A program made the translations under genes and the position numbers. Source: Patescibacteria group bacterium (GTDB lineage Bacteria > Patescibacteriota > Microgenomatia > Daviesbacterales > UBA10151). From it: DNA of 23,345 bases. Shown piece by piece: positions 5,057 through 14,707 of this stretch; within the stretch, counting starts at the first letter, position 1; each line of letters starts with the position of its first letter. The DNA lies in contig JAHIVD010000020.1 in assembly GCA_018816815.1 (NCBI GenBank), positions 1 to 23,345 on the forward strand, written 5' to 3'. Under the pieces are notes generated by a model that saw only the letters and a list, made by a program, of their open reading frames with translations, was not told the origin of the DNA and did not search any database.

Positions 5057-8000
5057 CTTTTGTTCTACAGCCTCTGGAGGCTTAGGACTTTCCCATTCTT
5101 TAACAAAGTCATCTAACACCTTATAAACATCAGGTAAATCTTCTTTATAAGATGCTCGATAATTGGGAGTAAAGACAGTTTTGTTTTTACTCTCAAACCC
5201 AAGTGACCTAATCCTGGCAGAATTAGTTTTCCAATACTTATAAAGTCTTTCCTTATTTAAAACTTTTATAAAGTCATTGATGTGCGGGATATAGCTCCTG
5301 CCTTTAACAGATTCAAAAACGCTCGCAAAGCTCGCAAGAAGATAATCTAAAAAATGTTCGTAGTTTTTTGGATTATCCTTCTTTTTCCCTGGGTTGAAAC
5401 AAACAGCAAAAAGATAGTCATTTACTTTTATTGATATGTCATGTTTGTCTTCTTTGCCAATTGGATCATAATAACCACAAGCTATACCAAACTCAGTCGA
5501 CGAGCTTCCCATCTGATAAACGATAAAGCCCTTAATTTTCGATTTTATATTTCCGATCATTTCCTTGGCGTCTTTTATTTGACCTGATTTAATCTTTTCT
5601 TGAACAAATACTTTATATTTACCTGCGAGATCGCTAAGGGCTAAAGTTTCTGCCAACTCAAAAATGTTTCTTTTTTTGTTAATATATTGTTCTTTGAAAA
5701 TCTTATAGACTTTCTGGGAAACAATGCGCATTTCCTCAAGGGCAATTGTTTTTGTTGAACCTTCGGTAGGAGCTTTTGGATCACTATGTTTTGATAAAGC
5801 ATTAGTTAAATTAAAAACATCACCTCCGCGATCAGCACTACAGTAAAGGCGAAATGCGAGTAAATCATATAATCCTAAAATTCCTCTTTTCTCTTCCGAT
5901 AATATTGAAAGAATACCTTGGTTGCTATGTTTGCCCTCTCCAAATATCCAGTCTGTAATTCCAGATATATTCTTATCAAAGTTGCTTTTATGTTCGCCAT
6001 TTTCATCAACCCAACCTGCCTGGTCAAGCATCTTCACCAAATAAAAACTCAGGTCGTGTCTCAAGCCTAAACCTGCCTCTTCATGTTCAAAATGAGAGTA
6101 GTCTGTAATGTTATTCGTCAAATAACTAATAAGTTGGTCTCCTACCTGTTCATTGAATTCATAAGCACTGTTTATAATAACTTTCCAGAGTTGTTTTTGA
6201 CTCGCCTCAGTTTGTTTATATGAAAAAGCTTCATTTTTTAGTATTTCTTCAACAGAAACACCTTTCAAAAGTCTATCTTTTTGATTTAAATAAAACTTAT
6301 ACTGATCAGTCTTTATCGGTTTCGAAGACGAAACAATCAAATTTAAATAGTCCTCCAGATTCCTGTTACCACTAGACCATATGTCACCATTAAAACAAGC
6401 GAGTGAAGCTCTCAATTCAGCTGAAACATTGCCCGCATTCGAATTATCTAGTCGTTGATTAACCTCAAACACCTTATTAATCAAGAATTTCTGACTTTCC
6501 GTAAGTGAGGATGCTTTTATGAAATCGGTATACTTTATTGAGTTCTTATAATCACTGTCTCTACTACTTTGACTTCTTTGACTGTCTTTTGGGTAGCCAT
6601 CTTCATATTGGGCGACTAAAGAGAAAAATCCTTTTTTTCCACCAGTCTCTGAGTTATAAATCTTACGGAAAATGTTTGGGTAATTAATATATATCAGCAA
6701 TAGATGAATTAGGTCGTAGTTATTAATATCACTATTATCAAAATCAGTTTTTTCAAGATCAAGCAGTAAAACAGTATTTATTAGTCTTTTTAGCTTTCTG
6801 ATGTCGCCAATAAAAGGAACATAAGAATGGTAATCGCTAGATTTAAATATGTCTTTAAGTCCACCTATTGCCTTTGAAACTAAAATCGGATCAGTTTGTG
6901 AGTTTCCAGACAGGGATTTTTCTAAATTTGTTGAAACATATTCATTGAGCTTACTGCTACTGAGATAAAGTCCAACTTTAACATTGATAAACTTTTCGAG
7001 AAATTCAGTCACTTTTTCAAAATCAGGCTTCTTTTCTTCAAGAGCATTAATATTTTCAGCGTCATAGCATAAGACATAGGAAATGTTTGGCAATGTAAAA
7101 CTCTTTTTAACAGTAAATAGGAGATCTTTAACTGCAGATAAATTTAATCTATCTAAGTCATCAATAATTACAATTATTTTTTGATCGATACCCACCAAAG
7201 TTGACTCGAGATCATTAAAAGCATCGTCCACTGTATAGCCCCCATTTGTAATTTCAAAGTCAAAAAAACCCAAAATACTTCCTTTTATGCTTCGTATCAT
7301 TTGAGCATATTTGGAAATAACGGGCTTGATTTCAGGCATAAATAAATTCTTTTGAATTTCCTTGATTAACCCGTCGATAAACTTTTCTAATAAATTTTCC
7401 CTATCTTCATACTTAAGAGGATTAAAAACATAAACGACTATTTGTCTGCCATATTTTTCCTTCCAATACTCTCTACAAAAGTTTACAAAAGATGATTTTC
7501 CAACCCCCCAAGGAGCATCAACCCCAAAGACCAGGCTATCTGACGATCCTAGATTCATCACTCTCTCAGCAAATTTTTCAGCTATTTCAGAAAAACCCAG
7601 TAGATCACCACTTCTAGCCCTTTGTTCATTGTCGCTTATAAAGAAAGACTTTTTGTTTTCCCTCTTATCTCTAAGCCAAGTCCGAAATCCATGGAGCAGA
7701 AAAGAGAAATAGACAAATAAAGGAACACTTAGTGCAACAAACAATTGATTGACGCTTAATATTGAAACTGCCTTTTTATAAAACTCAGAACCTACCCCAC
7801 CAAGAAAATAACTTGAAATGACCCCAACACCAAATATAAATAATAAGTCTATTCTTTTACTTCCAACAATCTTAAACACTTCCCAATGAACCTCTCTATA
7901 AATAAGATAGGCAACTATAACCAACAAGTATATTAAGCCAACAGTAACGGCAACAGTTTCCAAGTTGCTTTTAGTGATAAATTCACCTAATTTTAACCCT

Positions 8001-8107
8001 ATTGATTTCGAGAAAAATAAAACTTCAGCAAATAAAAAACCAAACAACCAGGTTTTTATCAAGTTAATCAGATGCGATGAGGTAATTTTAATATTATTGC
8101 CACTCAT
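5045..8107 (-). CDS. Membrane-anchored KAP-family P-loop NTPase
   Basis: A 1020-residue protein. Four N-terminal membrane helices (approx. residues 20-42, 50-70, 85-106 and 122-140) precede a KAP-type NTPase domain. Walker A is GVDAPWGVGKSSF (about 195-207), where the PWGxGKSS form is typical of KAP, and Walker B is IIVIIDDLDRL (about 311-321), again the characteristic KAP DDLDR. The remaining 650 residues are mostly helical with no domain I can name. KAP NTPases in bacteria are often plasmid- or island-borne and some occur in anti-phage loci. The gene diverges from the restriction operon across a 66-base gap, so joint control is likely. ATG at 8107 is preferred over a TTG six codons upstream because AAAGGA lies at the right distance. 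Role in defence is inferred from context. Confidence 0.85.
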   Translation of the reverse strand: MSGNNIKITSSHLINLIKTWLFGFLFAEVLFFSKSIGLKLGEFITKSNLETVAVTVGLIYLLVIVAYLIYREVHWEVFKIVGSKRIDLLFIFGVGVISSYFLGGVGSEFYKKAVSILSVNQLFVALSVPLFVYFSFLLHGFRTWLRDKRENKKSFFISDNEQRARSGDLLGFSEIAEKFAERVMNLGSSDSLVFGVDAPWGVGKSSFVNFCREYWKEKYGRQIVVYVFNPLKYEDRENLLEKFIDGLIKEIQKNLFMPEIKPVISKYAQMIRSIKGSILGFFDFEITNGGYTVDDAFNDLESTLVGIDQKIIVIIDDLDRLNLSAVKDLLFTVKKSFTLPNISYVLCYDAENINALEEKKPDFEKVTEFLEKFINVKVGLYLSSSKLNEYVSTNLEKSLSGNSQTDPILVSKAIGGLKDIFKSSDYHSYVPFIGDIRKLKRLINTVLLLDLEKTDFDNSDINNYDLIHLLLIYINYPNIFRKIYNSETGGKKGFFSLVAQYEDGYPKDSQRSQSSRDSDYKNSIKYTDFIKASSLTESQKFLINKVFEVNQRLDNSNAGNVSAELRASLACFNGDIWSSGNRNLEDYLNLIVSSSKPIKTDQYKFYLNQKDRLLKGVSVEEILKNEAFSYKQTEASQKQLWKVIINSAYEFNEQVGDQLISYLTNNITDYSHFEHEEAGLGLRHDLSFYLVKMLDQAGWVDENGEHKSNFDKNISGITDWIFGEGKHSNQGILSILSEEKRGILGLYDLLAFRLYCSADRGGDVFNLTNALSKHSDPKAPTEGSTKTIALEEMRIVSQKVYKIFKEQYINKKRNIFELAETLALSDLAGKYKVFVQEKIKSGQIKDAKEMIGNIKSKIKGFIVYQMGSSSTEFGIACGYYDPIGKEDKHDISIKVNDYLFAVCFNPGKKKDNPKNYEHFLDYLLASFASVFESVKGRSYIPHINDFIKVLNKERLYKYWKTNSARIRSLGFESKNKTVFTPNYRASYKEDLPDVYKVLDDFVKEWESPKPPEAVEQKLIA

Positions 8108-8129
8108 ATATAGTCCTTTGACCAACTAT

Positions 8130-8135
8130 AGTATA
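8130..8135 (-). promoter_or_regulatory. -10 element of the KAP gene
   Basis: TATACT on the minus strand, about 23 bases before the KAP start codon, with a weak -35. The AAAGGA ribosome-binding site follows, so this transcript, unlike its neighbours, has a conventional short leader. Confidence 0.45.
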
Positions 8136-8156
8136 CCAATTTTCATCAAAACTTTG

Positions 8157-8162
8157 TATAAT
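8157..8162 (+). promoter_or_regulatory. -10 element of the restriction operon
   Basis: Consensus TATAAT eleven bases before the ATG of the HTH gene. No good -35 is found at 16-18 bases, which suggests activator or regulator dependence. A weak GAGG precedes the ATG. Confidence 0.5.
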
Positions 8163-8173
8163 TAAGTTGAGGT

Positions 8174-8359
8174 ATGCCGAAGACAAAAGACGAATTACCA
8201 AAACTGTTGACCATCCGCCAAGCAGCGGAGATCTTGAATGTCCATGTCGAGACTCTAAGACGCTGGGACAAAAGCGGAAAGTTAAAGGCAATCCGAGTAA
8301 ATGACAGAGGCGACAGGCGTTATAAACCAGAAGATCTAGAAAAGTTAATGAAAACATAA
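8174..8359 (+). CDS. MerR/excisionase-type HTH protein
   Basis: A 61-residue protein made of a single winged-helix domain of the MerR/HTH_17 (excisionase-like) type: LLTIRQAAEILNVHVETLRRWDKSGKL is the HTH, and RVNDRGDRRYKPEDLEKLM is the wing and closing helix. These proteins bind DNA as small regulators or as excisionases. As first gene of the restriction-modification operon and next to the divergent KAP promoter, its likely job is to control expression of the locus, comparable to controller proteins of other R-M systems though unrelated to the XRE-type C proteins. An excisionase role in element mobility is the alternative. Confidence 0.8.
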   Translation: MPKTKDELPKLLTIRQAAEILNVHVETLRRWDKSGKLKAIRVNDRGDRRYKPEDLEKLMKT

Positions 8360-8361
8360 AT

Positions 8362-9024
8362 ATGAATTCAACAACGGAGAAACTTATTGAGCGAGCAAGT
8401 CAACTTTTAACAAAAGCGCAAAGCGTTGCCTCGACACGTTTTAATGATAGTTCAGAAAATGTTATTGCTCCTGATGAAGTCAACAGCCCTTTGTTCCATG
8501 AATGGAGAAATAACTCGCAAAACTTCATTTTGATGGTATGTGGGGAGAATAGCCCTTATTATAAAAACTTTGTCGAGGGAGTGAAATCTTCCCGTCCCAG
8601 TGATGTAGATCACGGCACTGGAATTCTTAAGGCACTAAAGGAAGATTTAGAACTTGGATATTTGACAAGGGTAAGAGATCTCGTAAGTGCTGAGATTTTT
8701 ACGGACTTTATTGAAATGGCTCAACATCTTATAGACAACAACTACAAAGACTCCACTGCTTCCCTTGTTGGTGCGGTATTAGAAAATGGTTTAAGACAAA
8801 TTGCACAAAAAAATGTAGTAGATGTTAAATCGGGTGATGATATCGGATCGTTAAATACAAAATTAGCTGACAAAGAAATTTACAATCGCCTGATCCAAAA
8901 ACAAATACAGGCGTGGAAGGCAATAAGAGATAGCGCCGACCACGGTAAGTTTAGTGAATACAAACTGGAAGATGTTAAATCAATGCTTGATGGTGTTCAA
9001 AGATTTTTAACAGAACAACTATAA
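8362..9024 (+). CDS. HEPN-like protein in the R-M operon
   Basis: A 220-residue, mostly helical cytosolic protein. The C-terminal 100 residues resemble HEPN/DUF4145-like domains: a helix with ASLVGAVLENGLRQIAQ, followed by QAWKAIRDSADHGKF, which holds the Rx4H motif (Arg189, His194) that forms the catalytic centre in HEPN ribonucleases. The N-terminal 120 residues match nothing I know. It sits between the HTH gene (3-base gap) and mod (3-base gap) with SD-less starts of the form TAAATATG, so it is part of the same transcript. HEPN proteins commonly act as toxin RNases in conflict systems; here it could be a back-up suicide effector that senses failure of restriction. Motif is seen; function is inference. 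Confidence 0.6.
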   Translation: MNSTTEKLIERASQLLTKAQSVASTRFNDSSENVIAPDEVNSPLFHEWRNNSQNFILMVCGENSPYYKNFVEGVKSSRPSDVDHGTGILKALKEDLELGYLTRVRDLVSAEIFTDFIEMAQHLIDNNYKDSTASLVGAVLENGLRQIAQKNVVDVKSGDDIGSLNTKLADKEIYNRLIQKQIQAWKAIRDSADHGKFSEYKLEDVKSMLDGVQRFLTEQL

Positions 9025-9026
9025 AT

Positions 9027-10730
9027 ATGACAAAAAATGACGGAAGACTAGAACTGACTTGGTATAACAAAAGCAAAAGCCTTTATTACGATCCAACTAA
9101 AAAGGAGTATCTTTGGGTTGATAAAAAAGACCCCAGGGTATCGGAACCAAGAATTTTATTGGAAAAAGAAAGCTATGGAGACAAAGACGCAGAAAACATT
9201 TTAATTAAAGGTGACAATTTACTTGCACTAAAGGCACTTCTTCAAGATTATCAAAATTCAGTTAAGTTGGTTTATATTGATCCCCCTTTCAATACAGGAC
9301 AGGCGTTTGAACACTACGATGATGGTTTAGAGCATTCAATCTGGTTAACGATGATGCGTGATCGATTGGAACTTCTGAAGAAGCTTCTAAAACAAGATGG
9401 GGTTATTTGGGTTCATGTTGATGACAGCGAATCACATTACTGTAGAGTTTTATTAGATGAAATCTTTGGTAGGAAAAACTATTTATCCCAGGTTGCCTAC
9501 GAAAGGTCAGGGAGTGCAGGCATAGGTCAAGGGGGAAGGTTTTTAGTTAACACCCACGAACTTATATTAGCTTACGCTAAAGATATCAGTCGCTTCACAG
9601 CTGGGGGTCAACAGACCTTAGCACAGGTTCCTTTAGAGAAAAAGGTGATGGTTAGATACAAACATATTCTGGAAAATGAGGGGAAGAAAACTTTAGTTAA
9701 GGAATTTCTATCAAAGTCTAATGGAGAAAAGGTAAAAATCTATAAACACAACGATTACAAGATCACCTCAATATCTTTGAGAGACTTCGAAAACAGAGAA
9801 GCCGAAATTCTTGGAGATTATATTGAGAATTTTCCGATGATATTTAGAACTACGAATCCTCAAAAAGAAAACTCTTTTCAGCGTGAGCTTATATCTGGAA
9901 TGGATAAGCAGCTTTATTCTGTGGAATACACGCCCAGCAGGGGAAAGAACCAAGGGAACTTCGTTACAAATTATTACTACAATCAAGAACTATTCGCCTG
10001 GCTAAAAGATTCTGCATCCATTATTGATGGGAAAGTAGTTAAACAAAATAAGATGACTGATTTTTGGCAACACGCCGAGATTCCAAAAGCTGATTTAGCT
10101 AATGAAGGTTCGGTTGACTTTAGAAGGGGTAAGAAACCTGAAACACTTATCAAAAGAATCATTGATTTATCTACCTCTGAGGGAGATTTTGTCTTGGACT
10201 CCTTTGCTGGTTCAGGAACAACTGGTGCAGTTGCACATAAAATGAAGCGCAAATGGATCATGGTTGAAATTGGTGACCATGCAGAAACACACATTATTCC
10301 CCGACTTAAAAAGGTCATCTCTGGTGAGGATCAAAGCGGTATTAGTAAAGAGATTAGTTGGAAAGGTGGGGGTGGATTTAAGTATTTCGAACTTGGAGAT
10401 AGTTTATTTGTTGAAGATGATGACCTAAGGTTAACAGTGCTTAATCCAAAAGTTTATAACGGTGCTCTTATTCGAGCAGTCCTCAAGGTCGAAGGGTTTA
10501 GGTTTCTCCACCCAGACAATGGTCTCCACGGTATTTCAGGCAAAACTATCGCTCATGTAACCGAACAGTATCTCAATCAGGAGTATGTGGAGGCAGTCCT
10601 TCGGGAAATTGGCAATGCAGCCGATTTTCTTATTATCTATGCTAAGACCATATCGAGTAAAATAAAGTTACCTGATAATGTCGAGGTTAGAAAAATTCCC
10701 GATGTTTTATTAAGGAAATTCAAAGTATGA
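9027..10730 (+). CDS. mod: Type III restriction-modification methyltransferase (Mod)
   Basis: A 567-residue DNA N6-adenine methyltransferase of the beta class. The catalytic motif IV, YIDPPFNTG, is at about 84-92 and comes before the SAM-binding motif I, LDSFAGSGTTGA, at about 389-400, the circular order expected for beta-class enzymes. Between them lies a long variable target-recognition region (about 150-370). GDNLLALKAL at 62-71 is the usual type III motif upstream of IV. It should methylate one strand of an asymmetric site and supply the recognition subunit for Res. Length fits the family. The stop overlaps the res start (ATGA at 10727-10730), so Mod and Res synthesis are coupled. No simple-sequence repeat tract typical of phase-variable mod genes is seen. 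Confidence 0.92.
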   Translation: MTKNDGRLELTWYNKSKSLYYDPTKKEYLWVDKKDPRVSEPRILLEKESYGDKDAENILIKGDNLLALKALLQDYQNSVKLVYIDPPFNTGQAFEHYDDGLEHSIWLTMMRDRLELLKKLLKQDGVIWVHVDDSESHYCRVLLDEIFGRKNYLSQVAYERSGSAGIGQGGRFLVNTHELILAYAKDISRFTAGGQQTLAQVPLEKKVMVRYKHILENEGKKTLVKEFLSKSNGEKVKIYKHNDYKITSISLRDFENREAEILGDYIENFPMIFRTTNPQKENSFQRELISGMDKQLYSVEYTPSRGKNQGNFVTNYYYNQELFAWLKDSASIIDGKVVKQNKMTDFWQHAEIPKADLANEGSVDFRRGKKPETLIKRIIDLSTSEGDFVLDSFAGSGTTGAVAHKMKRKWIMVEIGDHAETHIIPRLKKVISGEDQSGISKEISWKGGGGFKYFELGDSLFVEDDDLRLTVLNPKVYNGALIRAVLKVEGFRFLHPDNGLHGISGKTIAHVTEQYLNQEYVEAVLREIGNAADFLIIYAKTISSKIKLPDNVEVRKIPDVLLRKFKV

Positions 10731-13039
10731 ACACAATAGATAAAATCACAAAAGAATTAAGCCTTAGAAAGCCACAAGAGCTTTCACTCGTTAAATTGGA
10801 TGCTATCCTTTCAGGGGTTAAGCTGGGCAGAGATAAACTGGAAGACATTGAAGCAAGATTGGTTGGCAATGTAAAGTTTGACACTGATTTTCCCTCGTTC
10901 ACTTTTGCACTAGCCACAGGCGTTGGTAAGACCAGACTAATGGCAGGTATGATTGCATACCTCTATTACACAAAGGGATTAAAAGATTTCTTTATTCTTA
11001 CCCCAGGAGAAACGATTTATACCAAAACAATCGACAACTTCACACCTTCAAGCAAAAAGTATGTCTTGGATGGCTTGACTGATTTCCCCTTGTTTAACCT
11101 GATTACTGGAGAAAACTACACCTACGCCAACTTTGGTAATCAACTTTTTGAAGCGGTTAATATTTATGTTTTCAACATCCAGAAGATCTTCAACGAGAGA
11201 ACCGATGTTGAATTTAAGTTCCATCGTTATCAAGAGACATTAGGATTGAGCTTTGCAGAACTTCTGCAACAAAAGGATCTGGTTATCTTAATGGACGAAA
11301 GTCATCGATATCGAGGAGTTAAGTCGATTAGGGCTATTAACCATCTCAAGCCAGAGTTAGGACTGGAGTTCACCGCTACCCCAATAAGTGACAACATTGT
11401 CTATTCCTACACCCTAGGAGACGCCATAAACGATTCTAAGCGGGCTTTGGAGAGCTTGGTGGCTGGTAATGGCGCTAAAGGTGGTTACATCAAGATTCCC
11501 TATGTTATTGCAAGAAGTGACGATTACACCTACAAGGGTGATCTAGAACTGGTAAAACTTGAGGACGGAATCAGGAGACATCGAGAGAAGAAGGTGCTTA
11601 TTGAGGAATACTGCAAAAACAATAAGTTACCGTTTGTTTTACCTGTTACCCTCTTAACAACAAAGAACATCCAGCACGCCAAAGATGTTAAGGCACTTAT
11701 TGAAAGTGATAGCTTCTTTGATGGCTATTACAAAGACAAGACGCTTCTAGTAACCAGCGAGAGCGAGGTTGACTCTATCCACCAACTCCTCCGTCTAGAA
11801 GAACCGTATCCCATTAATAAAAACGAGATCGTTATCCATGTCGATAAACTAAAAGAAGGCTGGGATGTTAAAAATGTTTATACAATCATTCCTTTCAGAG
11901 CTTCAATTAGTAAGACTCTGATTGAGCAAACAATCGGGCGAGGTTTGCGTTTGCCGTTTGGCGAACTGACAGGAGTTGAGGAGCTAGATTCCCTTGATAT
12001 TATCTCGCACGATAACTTTGCTAGAGTGGTGGCAGTAGCCCATGAAGTGGCAGAAGGGCTTGGAGTTAAGAAAGCTGAGAAGAAAGAAGAACTTAAAACT
12101 GTTGAAATTAAACCAACAGATAATAAGAAACTTTGGGTTAAAGTTCCCTTAGTTGAAGCAAAAGTTTATTCAAGTAATAAATTGGAATTCTTCCCAATTA
12201 AATTGCGCTTAGAGGAGCTAAAGAAGATCAAGCCAAGGTTGATTAAAGCAGATATAGTGTCCAGACAAACTGAGGATGCAGGAGAGGTCGTAGTAAAAGA
12301 AGAGATTGATCCAGTAAATCGAATCGTAAGATTGATCATCATGGAAATGTCCGAGTTCGACATCTCTTTCAAGGCAGTTTTACAAAAGATTGTAAAGCAC
12401 TATCTTGACCAGCTTCAGGTTACTGATAAAGAATTGTCGAAGTTAGTAAAGCTTCACGAACAGACAATCCTGAATGATATCTTACCTCAATTGCAGGAGC
12501 GACTCCAAGAACAGACAACGATTAAGTTTGGCGTGCTTGACGAGGAGCTTCCATTTGAACCTTATCTGAAAGTAGTAAAAGCTTCCGCTGTTCCATTGGA
12601 TAAAGACGAGGTGAGCGAAGCAGAAGCCAGAGGAAACATTGTCGATGGTTATGACAAAAGTGTTTACCCTGCTTATGTTTTTGATTCAACTCAAGAGAAA
12701 TTATTGGCTGATTCCTTGGATAAAGATAAGACTGTAATTAGCTGGGTAAGGTTGAGAACTGGGCAGTTGCCAATAAGGTATATTTACGGCAACTACAACC
12801 CCGATTTTATCGTTGAGAGGAATGATGCTAATTATCTGGTAGAGGTTAAGGATAAAAGCAAACTAGACAAAAAAGACCCAGAGGTGATTGAGAAGGCAAA
12901 ACAAGCAGAAGAGTGGTGCAAGATTGCTTCGGGAGCAACCAAGAAAAAGTGGATTTATAAAATCCTACCTCATACAGCTATAAGTAGAATTAACAGTTTT
13001 GACGCCATTATGAGTAGCGCTTACAAAATTGAAGAATAA
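10727..13039 (+). CDS. res: Type III restriction enzyme subunit (Res)
   Basis: A 770-residue SF2 translocase-nuclease. Walker A is ALATGVGKT (about 61-69), the DEAD-box-like motif II is LMDESHRYRG (about 186-195), followed by FTATP (motif III), and motif VI is QTIGRGLRLPFG (about 399-410). The C-terminus carries an apparently intact PD-(D/E)xK nuclease: YNPDFIV with Asp about 691, and YLVEVKDKS with the E-x-K. It should move or diffuse along DNA with Mod and cleave when two unmethylated head-to-head sites meet. It is rather shorter than the better-known Res proteins (900-1000 residues) but all key motifs are present. A terminator follows the stop codon. Confidence 0.92.
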   Translation: MNTIDKITKELSLRKPQELSLVKLDAILSGVKLGRDKLEDIEARLVGNVKFDTDFPSFTFALATGVGKTRLMAGMIAYLYYTKGLKDFFILTPGETIYTKTIDNFTPSSKKYVLDGLTDFPLFNLITGENYTYANFGNQLFEAVNIYVFNIQKIFNERTDVEFKFHRYQETLGLSFAELLQQKDLVILMDESHRYRGVKSIRAINHLKPELGLEFTATPISDNIVYSYTLGDAINDSKRALESLVAGNGAKGGYIKIPYVIARSDDYTYKGDLELVKLEDGIRRHREKKVLIEEYCKNNKLPFVLPVTLLTTKNIQHAKDVKALIESDSFFDGYYKDKTLLVTSESEVDSIHQLLRLEEPYPINKNEIVIHVDKLKEGWDVKNVYTIIPFRASISKTLIEQTIGRGLRLPFGELTGVEELDSLDIISHDNFARVVAVAHEVAEGLGVKKAEKKEELKTVEIKPTDNKKLWVKVPLVEAKVYSSNKLEFFPIKLRLEELKKIKPRLIKADIVSRQTEDAGEVVVKEEIDPVNRIVRLIIMEMSEFDISFKAVLQKIVKHYLDQLQVTDKELSKLVKLHEQTILNDILPQLQERLQEQTTIKFGVLDEELPFEPYLKVVKASAVPLDKDEVSEAEARGNIVDGYDKSVYPAYVFDSTQEKLLADSLDKDKTVISWVRLRTGQLPIRYIYGNYNPDFIVERNDANYLVEVKDKSKLDKKDPEVIEKAKQAEEWCKIASGATKKKWIYKILPHTAISRINSFDAIMSSAYKIEE

Positions 13040-13067
13040 GGAGCAGCTCGAGACCAACTTCTACCAG

Positions 13068-13091
13068 ACTGCCCTTAATCGGGCAGTTTTT
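13068..13091 (+). terminator. Intrinsic terminator after res
   Basis: ACTGCCC (13068-13074) pairs with GGGCAGT (13081-13087) around TTAATC and is followed by TTTTT. It ends the Mod-Res transcript and lies only about eight bases before the next start codon. Confidence 0.8.
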
Positions 13092-13098
13092 TATTAAT

Positions 13099-14703
13099 AT
13101 GAGAAATCCAACAAAATATACCTTACAAGAAACAATCGGATGGGAAGAATTCGAAGATATCTGTTGTAGCTATTTGTATATAAATGGTTATAAAGATATT
13201 AAAAAAGCGGGGAAAATAAAGGACAAAGGTAGAGATGCGGTCATTTTATTTAACAGAAAGGAAGATACGATTTTTCAATTTTCAAAAGAGAATAGACCTC
13301 TCGATGGTAAAAGTTCAAAGTTTTCGAAAGAATTTAAAAAATGGCAAGAGCGGAAGGGGGTAAACAGGTTTGTTTTTGTAAGTAATCAAGATTTGGGTTC
13401 TAAAAAAATAGACTTAGAAAAGACCTTGAAAAGACCACCTGTCCAGATTTTTGATATTACGAACCTAGTTAATTTTTTAGATTACGAACCAGATGGCCAA
13501 AAGGTCAAAAAAAACTACGCAATCTTCGAAAAAGACCTACAAGAAATATTTGGCGCAGATAATAAACTCGGAAAATTATCCAAGGTTGCGGAGGTTGTAA
13601 ATAAAGATGAGAACTATAATGTAGCAACTATACTTGCAGGACAAGATGCCTTAAAGGTCAAAGGTGCTGTGTTCAGCGTTTCTAGTGGACAAGCAACCCA
13701 ATATTTCATCCCTAAATCAAAAAAACACTTTGAACAAGCTACTCCGAGAGGTTCGTTCAAGATGATCTTCCCGAAAACTAAAACGGGAACAAAATTGTTA
13801 AGAAAATATCAGGAGATGGTCAAAAAAGGAGACAGCATCTCAATTCCCCCAGAGTATGTATCAGAATTACAACTTAGACTGGGTTCTAAACTTATTTTTG
13901 ACGGTGGCGATAAGAAAGTTTCTATTTCATTTAAGCCCGTAGAAGAAGACAAACCTATTCCACATATTTTACGCTCGAAGCGTAAACCAGAAATCTCCAT
14001 TCCCATCAAACTATATGTAACCAAATCTGGAACTGATGAGGCAACTTTTGATAACTACAAAGAGTATTCCCCTCTCGAAATAAAAATTGTTTATGAAATA
14101 GCATTAAAAAAAGTTAAGTTTTCTTACTCATTCCATCCAGAAAGGTGCTTCGATGCTAATGACGCCTTTATTTATTTGCGACTACTAAATGAATTTAACG
14201 AAAGTCCACTAGAATTCCTTTTCGACGATAAAGGGATTGAACGCCACCTTGTTAATATCCCCTGCAGTGGAAAGTTATCTTTATCTAAAAATTACCTTGA
14301 TCTTCTAGAAAAGATTGCAAGGATTCAACAGGTGTTCAAAATCCGAATTCCTAACCCCTTAGATAAACAATTAACAGATTCAGACCTGTGGAGCATAGTG
14401 AAATTAGATGAAATCGTCACAACAGGAAAAACAACCATATCTATAAAAAAACTTACTTTCTGCATGAATAACGAGACGGTTAAAAAAATGGAACAAACAC
14501 AACAGATAAACAAGCCAGTTGCAATGAGCTTTGGTTATAAAGAAGGTTTTAATACTTTCTCAATACTGGGAATTTCTATATCACCCCACTTGGAGTTAAT
14601 TATTCCAAAAGGAAAGATTGTTAATAAACAAGTAATTGATGAGGAAAAAACCCAACTCGAAGTAGAGGTTGTTGAAAATGCCTACCTTACCAAAAAAGAC
14701 TAA
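13099..14703 (+). CDS. Mrr-like restriction endonuclease-fold protein
   Basis: A 534-residue protein with an N-terminal PD-(D/E)xK (Mrr-like) domain: GWEEFEDICCSYL (14-26), GYKDIKKAGKIKDKGRDAVI with Asp46, then the strand TIFQFSKEN with Gln60 in the position of the usual acid, and a Lys-rich helix KFSKEFKKWQ (74-83), where the catalytic Lys may have moved. FVFVSNQDL (91-99) matches the Mrr pattern. Residues 110-534 contain no domain I recognise and may sense or bind nucleic acid. A terminator lies directly upstream, there is no Shine-Dalgarno sequence, and the start follows TTAAT, so expression probably depends on read-through or a promoter inside res. It could cut foreign or modified DNA as a second line beside Mod-Res. 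Confidence 0.7.
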   Translation: MRNPTKYTLQETIGWEEFEDICCSYLYINGYKDIKKAGKIKDKGRDAVILFNRKEDTIFQFSKENRPLDGKSSKFSKEFKKWQERKGVNRFVFVSNQDLGSKKIDLEKTLKRPPVQIFDITNLVNFLDYEPDGQKVKKNYAIFEKDLQEIFGADNKLGKLSKVAEVVNKDENYNVATILAGQDALKVKGAVFSVSSGQATQYFIPKSKKHFEQATPRGSFKMIFPKTKTGTKLLRKYQEMVKKGDSISIPPEYVSELQLRLGSKLIFDGGDKKVSISFKPVEEDKPIPHILRSKRKPEISIPIKLYVTKSGTDEATFDNYKEYSPLEIKIVYEIALKKVKFSYSFHPERCFDANDAFIYLRLLNEFNESPLEFLFDDKGIERHLVNIPCSGKLSLSKNYLDLLEKIARIQQVFKIRIPNPLDKQLTDSDLWSIVKLDEIVTTGKTTISIKKLTFCMNNETVKKMEQTQQINKPVAMSFGYKEGFNTFSILGISISPHLELIIPKGKIVNKQVIDEEKTQLEVEVVENAYLTKKD

Positions 14704-14707
14704 AAAT

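Noticed and set aside
9027..10730. Phase-variable repeat tract in mod
   Set aside because: No simple-sequence tract of more than a few units is present in or before the gene.
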